Source of the DNA: Cryptomeria japonica
Taxonomy: Eukaryota > Streptophyta > Pinopsida > Cupressales > Cupressaceae
Assembly (NCBI RefSeq): GCF_030272615.1
Contig: NC_081413.1
Coordinates: 331,261,302 to 331,325,301 of the forward strand
Length of the DNA: 64,000 nucleotides
Direction: 5' to 3'
Both the position numbers and the translations under genes were made by a program. The notes beneath the pieces are model-generated. The model searched no databases. It was not told where the DNA came from and was given only the letters and a program-made list of their open reading frames with translations. Shown here one piece after another: positions 24,952 through 36,807 of the stretch (within the stretch, counting starts at the first letter, position 1; each line of letters begins with the position of its first letter).

Positions 24952-26689
24952 TAATATATAAGTTTATTTTAAATGTTTTGGACATTATATTATTTTAGTA
25001 TTTTAAATACTGTGGAAATTAATTCTGAGATGACATATATATTTTGGTAATATAATTATAAGTATATGGTATATATACGATGCATATATAGGTATTCATA
25101 TATATATATAATTTATTGTTTGGATGTTTTCAGAAAAAGGCTAGTAAATTTAGTGATTTTATATTTATGCTTGGAGACATTAGGAGATTAATTTTTAGGT
25201 GCTTGATTTAAACCTTATTGGACAAATGACAAAATTGATTTATTTGTATTATTATAGTTGTATTTTCTTATTTTCTGGAAAATCTTTAATTGCAAGTTAT
25301 TTATGATTTTGGTTGTTTTAAGAAAAGATTGTTTGTATTAGGATCTTGTGTAAATGGGTTTGTAGTCAAGCTTAATTTCATTGCAATTCTGGTTGAGTTG
25401 TCATTATGTTATATGTTGTTATATCTCCTTGGTCAGGTGTTGTTGTATAACCCCGTTGATGTGAGCCATTGTGTGTTTTGTCCAAATGGTCAATCTTGGG
25501 TTAGTGATTGTGTATCCTTCACCTGTGGTTTGTCAGGATTAGTTATGGCTGTCTATTTAGCCATAGAGTTCTCATAGTGAGACCTTTCCTGTTAGTGTCC
25601 TATGAGAGAGAGTGGCTTTCGAGCAGGGGTCGTGCCCAAAGTGGATGATAGGATAACCCGTCGAAAGTCAGTTAAGAAGTGATAACCCAATAATTGATTA
25701 GGGGGTGGGTAGAATAAATATTAATTAAGATAATATACCTCGTGCATAGGTGTAGTGCTTGTACAGGGCTCATAATGTTATGAGAAGGCCTAGAATGGAA
25801 AACTTACCACCTTGTCTTCACGAAAGGATTGGCAAGGTCCACATGAGACTTAGTTGGAGCCGAAAGCCGGGAGAGGTTACCAGGACAAAGAGCCAAGACC
25901 TAGGAGGCCTTCCATGGTAACCATCAAGCTATGCGATGACACTCTCTCCTTAGAGTCACTAGTGTTTGTGAGTTGAGTCACATGGATGTTTGTGGAGTCT
26001 TTAGTTCTTTCGTACTTGTCTTATTTTGCTTGCTTGAGGGTTTTCTACTATCTCCTAGCACGGTGGGGTGGTTCCATTTCGGGATCACATGGTCGGGTGG
26101 TAGTGCCACTTCCCATCAGATGTTTTGGATTGTATTTTCAGGCGAGGAAAGGCTTCGCTGGTGTTTCTTGGTTCGTGGTTCATGTACCAGCTCAGGTTCG
26201 TGATCATTGTTTAGTTGAGACCTTGTGGTCATTGTATCAACTTCTATGTAACTTTGATATTGTAACTTTGTATTTGTGGTATTATTGGAAGCCATGCAAT
26301 TATGGATATTGTAATATTATGTTAGTGGAATGTATGTTAATTCAGTTGCTTTGATATTATGTATAAATGACTTATGAAAAATTTAATGCATTGGAATACT
26401 TGAATCTTTCATTATGGAATTTAGATGTATGTGTAGTTTTAAACTTAAGCATTTAATTTATCTATTTAAATGGACAATTGGATTAACCATGGTGTTATTA
26501 TAATCTGCGAATTAATCTTCGTTGGTAGCCCTTAGGAGATCATGTGTTAGACTTTCGTTGTGTTATTAAACGTGCAATGGTTATAATTAATGCACTTAAT
26601 CTTTAAAAAAAAAAATATTTCACCCTTTAGTTGGCTAGTTGTGTTGTTTTCCTTTAGGGTTCCTAGCAGGCACCCTTTAGGGCATTACA

Positions 26690-28410
26690 AATATACTAAC
26701 CTAATTTTATTCTATGCATCTTAAAAATACCTCATAAGAGTCTCTTTTGAAAGGTATGCCATCCACTAAGACATAGCGGATGGACTGAAGTCTCAAATTT
26801 CTTCTTTTGCTCCTATCTAGAGTTGGAGGGTGTCTACCTTTTTGCGAGAAGGTAGCCATGTCTTTTATCCAAATAATTGGATTGTCATTGTTGGATGGTT
26901 GTTCTTATTGTATTATTAGGAGTCTCAAAAGATGATACAAGCTATTCACATAGGTCCTTGCCCCTTACAAGATTTATGATTTTAATCTTTATATCATATT
27001 CCATGACCTTGGTTATACATCTAGCTCCCTTCTCATTGATGTCCTTGTTCAAAATTAAATCCTTAATGCTTGCATGTGGAACTAGTAGCTAGATTTTATT
27101 GTTGGAAAACATATGTCTAAATTTCTTCAATCTTCTAACAATAGTGAGGACTTGCTTCTCTACATAACTATACTTGAGCTCATAATATTTCAAAACCCTC
27201 ACTGAAGAAAGCAATGGGTTGTTCCCAATTATTATTATTCAACTATGTTAGAATGCATTATATGCTTGATTCTCCTCCAAAGGTATAGAGGATGAAATCA
27301 TTCTCATAATTAGGGATGACAATTGTGGGCAGTTGAGAAATTGCTTGCTTGATCTCTTCAAAACTAGCCTTCCTTCCTTGTCCAACTGAATGCTAAATTC
27401 TTCTTTAACTTGAAAGTGAGAGGCTTTACCATAGTAACAATATTAGGAATGAACCTCCTCACAAGTTGATCCTATCAAGGAAACTTTGTAGTCCTTTCTT
27501 GTGATTGGGCAGTGGAAGAGAAGGAATAACTTCTTGTTATTCTAGATAAATGGCTAGGCCATCTCTAGATACAACGTGTCCCAATCATTTTCCTTGATTA
27601 GTAGGAAATACACATTTTCTTGGTTTCAAAGACACATCATATTCCCTATATTTCATAAAATCTAGATAATCAAAATGATCAGCTACATGCTTTGAATAAA
27701 CAGTTATATCATCAAGGTATATTAGCACAAATTCTGCTAATACACCCTTAAATCCATGACCATTTTTGTTTGAAAGGTGACACCTATACTGGTTAGCCCA
27801 AATGACATCTTATAATAGGCATTGGTTACCTTCTTAGTAGTAAATATGGTCTTATATTGGTCAATTTCCTAGACTAAAATCTTATTGTAGCCCAAATATC
27901 CATCCAAGAATGAAACTTTTTGAGCCACTAACATTTTGTAGAATTTATTCAATTGAGGGAAAGGGATAATGGTCCATAAGGGAGGCTCTATTGAGGTCTC
28001 TAAATTCTACACATGATCTGATTTCCCCATTTTTGTTTCTTATGGGAACAAGATTGGCCACCCAAGAGGAATTTTGATAGGAAAGATGATATTGGCTTGT
28101 ATGAGTTTGTTTAACTCCTTCCTCATTAGTGGCTCTATTTTGGGATTTATGGTCCTTTGCTTTTGTCTAATTGGCTTAGAATTTGGATCTAACTCTATAC
28201 AATGTTGGGATAAACATGGATTAAAGACTTTAAAGTCTTCAAAGGTCCATGCAACTATATCATCATATTTTTTATAAATCTTAACAAAGGTTTCTTGTTT
28301 AGTTATGCAACATACTTTTCTCAAATTTAAGGTCTTATTCAATAACAACAATTGATTTATAATCACCTTTCTTTGTAGCCAGTTTCATCTTCTTTCTCTT
28401 CATTTGGTCA
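26690..28410 (-). pseudogene. Gypsy reverse transcriptase and classical RNase H
   Basis: The RT begins at about 28366-28040 with PIRQKQRTINPKIEPLMRKE and IFPIK, the conserved entry to plant gypsy RT. It continues in shifted frames with NKNGEIRSCVEFRDLN, and the catalytic YLDD survives near 27730 (VLIYLDDITVYSK). Downstream, toward 27330-26800, EQPIAFFSE and fragments after it are the remains of the classical RNase H that follows RT in gypsy elements. Many stops are present. The LTR array at 19658-26689 separates this block from the integrase. Family function: copy the element RNA into DNA and remove the RNA strand inside cytoplasmic particles. Confidence 0.8.
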
Positions 28411-28455
28411 TTCGAGTTTATGCCTTCTAAGGTGACAAGACCTTTAGGCAACTTG

Positions 28456-29526
28456 TTAGAACTGAGTTGCATGATTTGATCTCCATATTGGTCTTACAAC
28501 ATAGACTATTTTTTTAGAAAAAAAATGTGCTTCCTTTTGAAAGAAATTGGTAATTTGTTGATCACTTTCAAATACTTGCCAATTTCCTTGGTTGTCTGGG
28601 ATAGCAGGCCTCACAACGAGCCTGATGTGTTGTTCCTTTTTGTTTGCAACATGTGTTGATATGTCAAACCGAGCACCAACTATTGCAAGTCTATTAACAT
28701 GTTTGTTCTGATTTCTAGGAATTCTTTGAATGTTGAAGGCTTCAAAGCCTTCAATCAAATCCCCCACTCTATGTTTGTATAATTTGAGTAAGTTGTCAGT
28801 TTCTATATTTAGAGCTCTAACTTGATTAATAACCAACTCACTATCTCCAAAAACTTGTAATAAAATGACCTATCCTTTTTGTGCAAGTTGGAGACCTTGG
28901 ATTAGAGCTTCATACTTAGCTACATTATTAGTGCAACTAAACTGAAGCTTGAAAGAAAAATAATATTTCTCGTGAGTAGGAGAGACAAGCATTACACCAA
29001 CACCAAAACCATTTTTATTTCTTGAACCATCAAAGAAAAAACTCCATAACCCCTCTGAGTCTTCTAGTGTCTTTATGAGGTAAGGAATAGGAGTATTCTC
29101 CTCATGAATGTAATAGGTGACAAGCCCATTTTCTTCAATTTCACTTAATGGGTTAAATTAATAATCACTGCTCCATTCATTTATTAAGAAATTAGGAATC
29201 CCCTCCAAACGAGTAGCAAGTTCACAAACAATACATTCCTTCCTTTCTTCATGCAAAGTGTAATTCATGTTTATGGGGTTGGGAATGTAGGGCTCAATGT
29301 AGTTTTTTGTGATAGGCTTTGCTTTTATGGTAACATGTGTACCATATCTTGTTCTAAATAGCATGTGGGACCAATCCAAGTGTAAGTACCCACCTATTTT
29401 GGTTGTGAAATCTCTTGATAAGTAGATGCAAAATGAAGCAAGGAGGTCAATGATTGATATGTATTGCAAAATGGTGCAACTAGGGTATGTGTGCAAGGTT
29501 AATTTCAATTTTTTTTTTACCCCCAC
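28456..29526 (-). pseudogene. Pre-RT region with an extra RNase H-like domain
   Basis: The first frame (29526-29158) carries GGYLHLDWSHMLFRTRYGT and ends in NFLINEWSSDY. After a stop the frame continues with IPYLIKTLED and then an RNase H-like fold: FFFDGSRNKNGFG (near 29050), NNVAKYEALIQGL, GDSELVINQVRALN and RIPRNQNKHVNRLA (near 28690). This is the RVT_3 pattern, with D, E and D in place. The last usual D (HADRLA) is N. The block is on the same strand as the RT and upstream of it, and a classical RNase H remnant lies after RT. It is interrupted upstream by the gypsy element inserted at 29952. Calling it archaeal-like RNase H is from motif memory. Confidence 0.72.
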
Positions 29527-29951
29527 TATTTTAAAGAAGTTCCATATAATTGGACAACCCCCTTAGCCACATGTCCATATTATATGCCAAAAAGATTAGC
29601 TACTTTCTTGGGCACAATAGAGTTGCTAGCTCTCAAATCAATCATGCAATTGCAGACTAAGTTATCATGCAATTCGACTATTGAAAAGGTGGCTAGTTAT
29701 ATTGATAATTTTGATTTTGTGTTTGATATGACCTATTATTTTGAGCCTACTACATCTTTAATGTCACCAACTCCTTGCCAAAGTTTCACAATAGAGATTT
29801 GAAGTAATGTAGCTCATTTGAAGATGAAGCAGATGTGGATGGATGACTTGTAGATGCACTAGGAATAGGAGCCAAAGTGGGCTATTGAGTAGGAGCTTCT
29901 GGGAAAAGAGGCATTGGAGCTATTTTTCAAGCTTGAATTAAGAAATTTTAT
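29527..29951 (-). other. Internal gypsy sequence, possible protease region
   Basis: Short minus-strand blocks are present but degraded. By position between gag and the pre-RT region this should hold the protease. No DTG or DSG active site was identified with confidence. Confidence 0.35.
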
Positions 29952-30591
29952 TGATGAAGGGTACTCCCCTTACAAACTCAAACACACAACAACAAAAGAG
30001 AAATGAATAGAAAATGAAAGAAAGGAAACACTTGCTTTCTATTATCTCAATGAAATGAAATTACAACATTTAGAAAATAGCATGCTATAACCACATTGGA
30101 ATATGCTAAAAATATGCCCAAAATGGGTTTTGACATTCACATAGTATTTTGAGAATTTTTATTTTTTCTCCTAAAGTAGCAAAACTTTTGGAGGCCATAT
30201 CTTTTGATACGAGAACCTGATTGAGCCCCATTTGTTTTAAACTAAAGATCTCAAAGAGATCTACACCTTTTCCTAAATCAAGAATTGATCATACTTTCAT
30301 TGAGGTTTCATTTGTTCATTTAAAGGTACAATATTTAATTTGAATTATTTTTATAAGATTTTTGAGCCTCAAATCATTAATTTCTCCCAAAAAATACATA
30401 ATATTGAGATGATTTTTTCTCCAGTCATTATATTTTCCCATTTTGCTTCTTGGGGCCAAGTTTCAAGTGCATACATGCACAAATTCGAACTTACTAAAAA
30501 TAGTAACTCTACCAAAAATGGCCCTTATTGAAATTTTAAACAATATTTTTGGGTGATGCAAGATTTCTATTTCACCCTGGATGCTCCTCCA
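29952..30591 (-). repeat. Second gypsy element, 3' LTR
   Basis: On the plus strand it begins TGATGAAGGGTACTCCCC and ends GGATGCTCCTCCA. It shares both ends and a middle block with 35066-35780, but the two have different internal deletions, so length alone (640 against 715 bp) hides larger differences. Confidence 0.8.
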
Positions 30592-30769
30592 TTAGACGCT
30601 CAAGGTAATTTGAGAAGTGATCTTGTCACATCTCAAGTAATCTGAGGAAAAATAAGATGATCAACCTTTGCCTTAGATAGCCATGATGGGTATTCCTTTC
30701 CATTTAACTAGGCACTCTTCATATTGCCTATTTTTGTGCTTTTACCTACACGACTCTCCAAGATTTATT

Positions 30770-31770
30770 TTATCTCCTCCTTATCTGAAGTAGTGTTGGA
30801 ATATTCCACAATGCTTCTACTATTTCATCTTCAATACTTCCTTCATGATACTCTATCAAATCTAAAATATTAAACACAGGTGAAATGTTAAGTCCACTGA
30901 GCAACTCTACCTCATAAGTGTTTCTTGAATCATGCTTCTTCAAGGTCCTACATGGCCATAATTTCTTCATCTTCAACTTATTATATGTTCCCATTAGGAA
31001 CCTCTCTTTTCTCAAATGAACCATGAGTTTATCTCCAATATGAAATTCTTTATATCTCCTTTTTTGATCTACCTTAGCCTTGTATTGAATATTAATCTTA
31101 TTGATATGCTTTCTCACTTCTTCATGTAAATTCTTCAAGTGCTCTACAAAGTCTTCAACTTTGGCATTACTCTTTTCTCCTTTGTCCATCTTCCTTAACT
31201 CTAAAGCTTTTCTCGGACTACTTCCATATACCATTTGTAATGGTGATTTACCAATGCTTCTATTGATAGAATTATTGTATGAAAAAATTTGGCTATGGTA
31301 AAATCAAATCCCATCCCTTAGGTTTATCTCCCACGAAGCATCTCAACAAGTTACCCAAACTCCTATTCACCACTTCAGCCTACCCATTGATCTATGGATG
31401 GTGCACTAAGTTGAACTTCAAATATATCTTCAACTTTTTCAACAATGTCTTCCAAAATTACCCAACAAACATGGTGTCTCAATCTAAAAATACTCTTTGG
31501 TAGACCATATTGTCTGACCACCTCTTTGAAAAATAACTCTGCCACATGAACATGATAATTAGTCTTCTTAAAAGGAATAAAATGTGGCATCTTCGAGAAC
31601 CTATCCACCACCACAAAAATGGAACCATTTCCTCTATGATTCCTTGATAAACCAAGAATAAAATCCATACTAGTATCCTCCCATGGCTTCTCTAGTACAG
31701 GTAATGGTTGATACAACCTTCTTTTCTGTCTAGTTCCTTTTGTCATATAATATACTCTACAACTTTGCAC
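30770..31770 (-). pseudogene. Second gypsy integrase
   Basis: The core (31770-31375) reads CRVYYMTKGTRQKRRLYQPL, WEDTSMDFILGLSR, VVVDRFSKMPHFIPF and VAELFFKEVVR, matching plant gypsy integrase with the first catalytic Asp in MDF present. The second site region is shifted after GLPKSI. The C-terminal part (31234-30770) holds HIGDKLMVHLRKERFLMGTY, LKKHDSRNTYEVELLSGLNI and SPVFNILDLIEYHEG. No chromodomain was recognised after it. At least one frameshift separates the two parts. Confidence 0.85.
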
Positions 31771-32158
31771 AAAATTCTTAACATATTGCTAAAATTGTGG
31801 CCAAGAATAATGCTCACTAACAAGAGCAATTGTATTAACTTTACTAAAGTGTCCATCCAATCCTCCACTATGCTTCTTCTTATTTAGGTTTTCACTCATG
31901 GAACTCTTTGGAATGCACAACTAGCTCCCTCTAAATAAAATCCCATCTTGGATTATAAAATTTGACCACCTAGTCATGTCCAAAGTATCAAGCTCTACAA
32001 GCCTCTCCAAAATCAAGATCCTTTGGATACAAACTCTTGAGTTCATGGAACCCAACAACTTCAATCTACATCTCTCTCAACAAATTATGCCTTCTACTCA
32101 AGGCCTCTACAACTGTGTTAGACTTTCCACTCATGTGCTTCAAAATAAAGGTGTAACT

Positions 32159-33330
32159 CTACAAAAACTCAACCCAGTTTAAATGCCTTTGATTCAACTT
32201 TCCTTGACTATTCAAACTTTGTAAATCTTGATGATCAATAAATAAAACAAAATCTTTTGGTAAAATAAAATGTCTCCGCTCCTTCAATGCCTGAAATGTA
32301 GCATAAAACTCTTGATCATAAACAAAATATTTTCTCTTGGCATCATTCAAATTTTCACTGAAATAAGCAATGGGTTTACATTCTTGACTCAAAATAGCTC
32401 CAATAGCATTGCCACTAGCATCACAATCAACCTCAAATACATTATTAAAATATGGAAGTGCCAAAACAGGTTACCCTGTAACTTTTCTTTTCAACAAATC
32501 AAAACTCTTTGTTGCTCTTGTAGTCCACTTAAACTCTTTTATCCCCTCTCATTGTTTTAGTTAGGGGTCCACAAATGCTACTGAAATTTATGACAAACTT
32601 TCTATAAAAAACTAGTCAAACCATGAAATATCTCACCTCAATAACACTTCTTGGGGTAGGCCATTGAAGGATAGCCTTTACATTATTTGGGTCCATTTTA
32701 AAACCATCTATAGAGACAAAAACTCTCTGGTACACTAACTCTTTCTTCACAAAAATGAACTTCTTTAGGTTAATCATTAACATTTCTTCTCTTAACTTCT
32801 CAAAGAACCTATAGATATGCATTATATACTCCTCCAATGTTTTACTGAATAGAAAAATATCATCTGAGTAAACTATAACAAACTTACCCAAAAACTCTTT
32901 CAAAATCTCGTTCATGAGCAGATTGAATGTGCTCTATGCATTGGTTAGCCCAAAAGGCATGACTAACTACTCATACAAGACCTCATTTGTTTTGAAGGCT
33001 ATTTTCCATTCATATCCTTCTCTAATCCAAATTTGGCGATATCCACTCTTCAAATCTATCTTTGTGGAGTACTCAACTCTACTCAAACAATACATAATGT
33101 CATCCATCCTTAGCAAGGGAAATCTATACTTGATAGTAATCTTATTGATAGCTCGAGAGTCTGTACACATCCTCCACTCTCCATTTTCTTTGGTGCTAGC
33201 ATTGGAGGTACTAGATATGGACTCAAACTCTCTCAAAGTATCCCTTTTTGCAACAACTTTTTCACTTGTATGTTCAACTCTTCACTCTCAACTAGATATA
33301 TTCTATGGGCTACCTTATTTGGCAAATTAG
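32159..33330 (-). pseudogene. Second gypsy reverse transcriptase and RNase H
   Basis: RT starts near 33236 (ENGEWRMCTDSRAINKITIK, FPLLRMDDIM, DLKSGYRQIWIREGYEWK) and passes a stop near 32966. It continues at 32915-32616 with catalytic YSDD (FVIVYSDDIFLFS) and the thumb motif ILQWPTP. RNase H lies at 32464-32159 with FEVDCDASGNAIGAILSQ and CKPIAYFSENL. All key residues shown are intact, but at least two stops and one frameshift separate the blocks. Located between protease/gag to the right and integrase to the left on the minus strand. Confidence 0.87.
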
Positions 33331-33744
33331 CTCCAAGGATCAGTCCATTTGATGAATAATATTTCTCATGAGTGGTAAGACGTCGGGTACATTATTAGTT
33401 ACAATAATCTGAAACTCATCCAACAAATCTATAACACCCATAGGTATATCTTCTACTTATTTTTTAGATTTAGGAATTAAAGCAAAACACAAATGTTAAT
33501 GCTTCATGCCATCTATAAATTTTCTTTCATCAACAAAACATAGTCTTGTGTTACTACATACCTTTTCCTTTGTCTCCTTCAATGGCTTCAACTTGTGTTG
33601 AACTCCATCATTTGTCAAAGAATAAGTATTTGCATACCCATCATATACTGCATGATGATCAAATTGTCATGGTCTCCCTAACAACACATGCCAAAAATCC
33701 ATAGGCATAATATCACATAATACCTCATCAAGATAGTTTCCAAT

Positions 33745-35051
33745 CTAGAACTTTACTAGACATTGTTCATCGACCAAAGCCTTATGGTCCTTCTGCAACC
33801 GAGAAATCTGATAGGGAGTCAAGTGCCTTCTTCTTTCTAACTTCAATTTACTAACCATTTCCTCTAAAGCAATATTATCAGTACTACCACCATTTATAAT
33901 AGCATTGAAGACTTTACTATTACACTTACATCTTGTGCGAAAAAAATTCTTCCTTTGGGCTAGATCTTTCTCATCATTTAGCAAGGCTCTTCTAGTAACA
34001 AGAACCTCTCCTCTTTTCACATCTTCATATTGTGAAGCCTCTAAGTGTCTCCCTTAATGTTGGAGACACTCAAAGGCTCTATGTCCTTCTCCACACTAGA
34101 AACATGTTCTATGAAAGCCTCCTCTTCCTAGTCCTCATCCTCATCCTCTTCCTCTTTTATCTCCATTATTTTGATCATGGAGATGATAGGAATTATTTCA
34201 CTTTTGATTTCAACTACTACTAGATTTTCATTCTTCTTTTGGTCTTCATTTCAGCGTCCATAAGACCATCCACCACAACCTCTTCCATTTTCCTTACTCT
34301 CAAATCTTCTGCTTCTCTTCTACCTTCAAAGAAAACTGATATACATCTTCAATGGTGGACATTCTTAACAAACTCAACTCTTCTTGAATACTCAGATTCA
34401 ACCCATTTATGTAACAGGAAATTTTCTTTTTATTGGCCTCAAAGTGGCTTGTTCCAATCATGACTTGATAGTACTCTTATATATATTCTTTAGCAAATTT
34501 TCCTACTTCCTTTAGCCCTTGCATCTTTTTCAACAAATCAAGCTCATAATCAATAAGAAGGAATTGCCTCTTCAACCTGTATGACCTTTTAACTTGGTCT
34601 TTGCAAACTTGACCCTTTTAAGATAGCCCACTTCTTCATACTCAAAATACTTTTCTATATCATTGATCCAATCGATCAACTCTTTTGGATTAAGATTGCC
34701 AAAAAATGTGGAAACTTCAATTTTTGGCCTTTTTCAAAACTTTGGAATGACCCTAAAAAACCTAGTCTCGTCAAGATCTATGGATACTTCATGCTCCTCT
34801 TCAAATTGGTCTTCTTTAGATCCATCCTTACTTTCATCTTTCCCTAATATCAACTTCTCTACGCAGCTCCTCTTACAATGCCTACAATTGTCTCTGGAGG
34901 GCTCTAAAACCCTCTTCTATCACACCAACATTTTTTCCACCATGATTCCTTCATGGAGGCATTTTTCTCACTTTTCTCACAGACCCACAACCACACTCTT
35001 GATGCAAACTCCCTCATGTTCGATGATCTTTTTACACACTCAAGAACTTAT
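33745..35051 (-). pseudogene. Second gypsy gag and protease region
   Basis: The frame 34020-33745 (MKRGEVLVTRRALLNDEKDL and SKVFNAIINGGSTDNIALEE) matches the aspartic-protease region of plant gypsy elements, with GGSTDN standing where D-S/T-G is expected. Just upstream (about 34115-34060) a nucleocapsid-type knuckle is visible in pieces: GEGHRAFEC with one stop before it. Toward 35000 broken gag frames follow. The start codon region would lie near the primer-binding site at 35052-35063. Confidence 0.7.
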
Positions 35052-35063
35052 GCTCTAATACCA
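35052..35063 (-). other. Primer-binding site of the second gypsy element
   Basis: On the minus strand TGGTATTAGAGC follows the 5' LTR, one mismatch from the initiator tRNA-Met complement TGGTATCAGAGC. It fixes the element's orientation and the inner edge of the right LTR. Confidence 0.85.
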
Positions 35064-35065
35064 CT

Positions 35066-35780
35066 TAATGAAGGGTACTCCCCTTACGAACCTGAACACA
35101 AAATAACAATAGAGAAATGAATAGAAAAAGAAAGAAAGGAAACACTTGCTTTCTATTATCCCAGTCAAATGAAATTACAACATTCAGAAAATAGCATGCT
35201 ACAACCACACTTTCTCATTACAATAATCAACAAGCCAAAGCCATAATCTACACTACTGGAATTGTCCTCTATAACATGCAATTGTCTTCCTTATATTGGA
35301 AAGTTTAATTGCCCTAGAAAATTGTAGAAAGTGTAACTCCCCCTTTTATAGGCTAACCACTTTTATATCCTTTTTCCCTATATTGAAATATGCTAAGAAT
35401 ATGCCCAAAATGGGTTTTGGCATTCATTAGAATATTTTGAGAATTTCTATTTTTCCTCCTAAAGAAGTGCAACTTCCAGAGGTTGTATCTTTTGATCCAA
35501 GAACCCAATTGGGCCCTTTTTTTTTTTAATTAAAGATCTCAAAGAGAACTACACCATTCTTTTCCTTGATCAAGAATTGATCAGACTTTCATCGATGTCC
35601 CATTTGATCTTTTAAAGGTCCAAATTTCAAGTTGAATATTTTTTATAGTTTTCAAGTTCATACATGCACAAATGCAAACTTAGTAAAAGTGGTAACCCTA
35701 CCAAAAATAGATCTTATTGAAAATTTAAACAATATTTTTGGGTGATGCAAGATTGCTATTACACCTTGGATGCTCTAACA
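35066..35780 (-). repeat. Second gypsy element, 5' LTR
   Basis: On the minus strand it begins TGTTAGAGCATCCAAGG and ends near CCCTTCATTA. A TATA box (tataaaag, 35350-35343 on the minus strand) is preserved only in this copy, because the homologous segment is deleted from the 3' LTR. Confidence 0.82.
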
Positions 35781-36807
35781 TTATTTTTTCCCTATAGGTT
35801 GTCATATGCATTTGATAGAGTAACCTCGCCCATTGATTTGATTATAACAGTTACATCATTATAGAGTGCTCTTAGGTAATATAAGGCATGATTGGGATAT
35901 GGATTCACTAGAGTGGGAATTCTATCCCATGTCTTTTGAAATGTGAATTTAAAATCTCTCATGAATTCATGGGGTGCCCTCCTTATTATCGTCAATTGTT
36001 CAACAAGTGATATGTGATCACTTTTGTCTTCAAATTGCTCGCATAACTTCTCCCCAAACTCAGATGAATTGTGAATGGAATTATGTTGCAACCCTTTATA
36101 CCAATGCAATAATTTTCCTTTCAAGGACGTGGCAAAGAGTCTAACAACAACATCATCCTCAATGACATTATTGAACAAAGTAGATGTTAGCAATATCTTG
36201 AATGTGTTCTATGGGAGTGGTGGTTGTCTCATAGGTAAAGTATGGTATAATTTTTAAATGCAGCAACTAGTGTATCATTTATTTGGGCTAAAATAAGAGG
36301 GCTACCTCCATTAAAGGGAAAAAAAACGTGATTTCTAGGGACATTCATGTGAAATAATGGTTTATTCAACTAAATAGCGTGAGTCCTAGATTGTGATAGT
36401 GTAGAATGGAGAGGTAGAATGAGATCTATGGAATGGAGCAATTACAAATTCAATTACCCTAACTTGTGACAAGAAAATTCTAACTCATATTCCTCTAAAA
36501 TTTGAAGATGAAAGCTCTGAATATTGAAAATTACCTTTATAAGATGCCCTTGTTTGAATTCTATGCATGAAATCAACAACTACCCTCAAGCAAGACACCA
36601 GAGTGTGAGAGACCAGAGTGTGAGTAGAGTTCCTAAGTGTTTGATAGAAAACCTCTTCAAGGATAAAATACTAAGTACAACACCACTTTATTAGCATTAT
36701 GAGTCGAAAACTTGAGCTAACACCATTTAACTAGCAAATTTGATGAAACAATGTCAATGTAATTCCATTGAGTGTACTAGAAACTATTTTCACATGAAAT
36801 TCCACCT
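35781..36807 (-). pseudogene. Gag fragment of the large gypsy element
   Basis: The frame 36193-35792 reads LKGKLLHWYKGLQHNSIHNS, FGEKLCEQFED and FKFTFQKTWDRIPT. These match the retrotransposon gag domain of plant gypsy elements (hydrophobic L...W..L with a later F...F). It is cut at its C-terminal side by the second gypsy element at 35780 and continues by position at 29951. The remainder up to the LTR (36200-36807) has only short frames. No zinc knuckle was found. Confidence 0.72.

Larger units (their letters stand above)
19658..26689 (+). mobile_element. Tandem LTR array inserted in the gypsy element
   Basis: The insertion begins TGTAGTACCCC and ends GGGCATTACA. The flanks attat and aatat are near-matching. 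It consists of two partial units (19658-21310 and 21311-22944) followed by one long unit (22945-26689, 3.7 kb) that is probably a full LTR. Each partial unit is the first 1.55-1.6 kb of the LTR fused to about 80 bp ending in a purine tract (ggggggagaa), directly followed by the next LTR start. No retrotransposon protein is encoded. The last unit holds a TA microsatellite, a CTACCGTA-rich cluster and a GT run. Confidence 0.72.
22945..26689 (+). repeat. Probable full-length LTR, 3.7 kb
   Basis: It matches units 1 and 2 up to ttttattgaaa near 24517. It then continues into sequence they lack: the TA run (24595-24672), the palindromic cluster (24674-24800), the GT run (24917-24949) and a 1.7-kb right part ending CATTACA. 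No reading frame over 122 codons and no known domain was seen, as expected for an LTR. Confidence 0.7.
29952..35780 (-). mobile_element. Second Ty3/gypsy element, complete but decayed
   Basis: The minus-strand element has LTRs at 29952-30591 (3') and 35066-35780 (5'), a tRNA-Met-type primer-binding site at 35063-35052, and gag, protease-region, RT, RNase H and integrase in the standard order. The motif TTAT borders both outer ends, but it is short and lies in AT-rich sequence, so the target duplication is tentative. The integrase type and the lack of an obvious chromodomain suggest a chromovirus-like plant lineage, unconfirmed. It lies inside the larger gypsy element, between its gag and pre-RT regions, and is therefore younger. 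Confidence 0.82.

Noticed and set aside
25290-26354. Plus-strand frames of 95-122 codons in the long LTR
   Set aside because: Composition is Cys/Val/Leu-rich noise, they overlap in two phases, and LTRs of this kind are non-coding.
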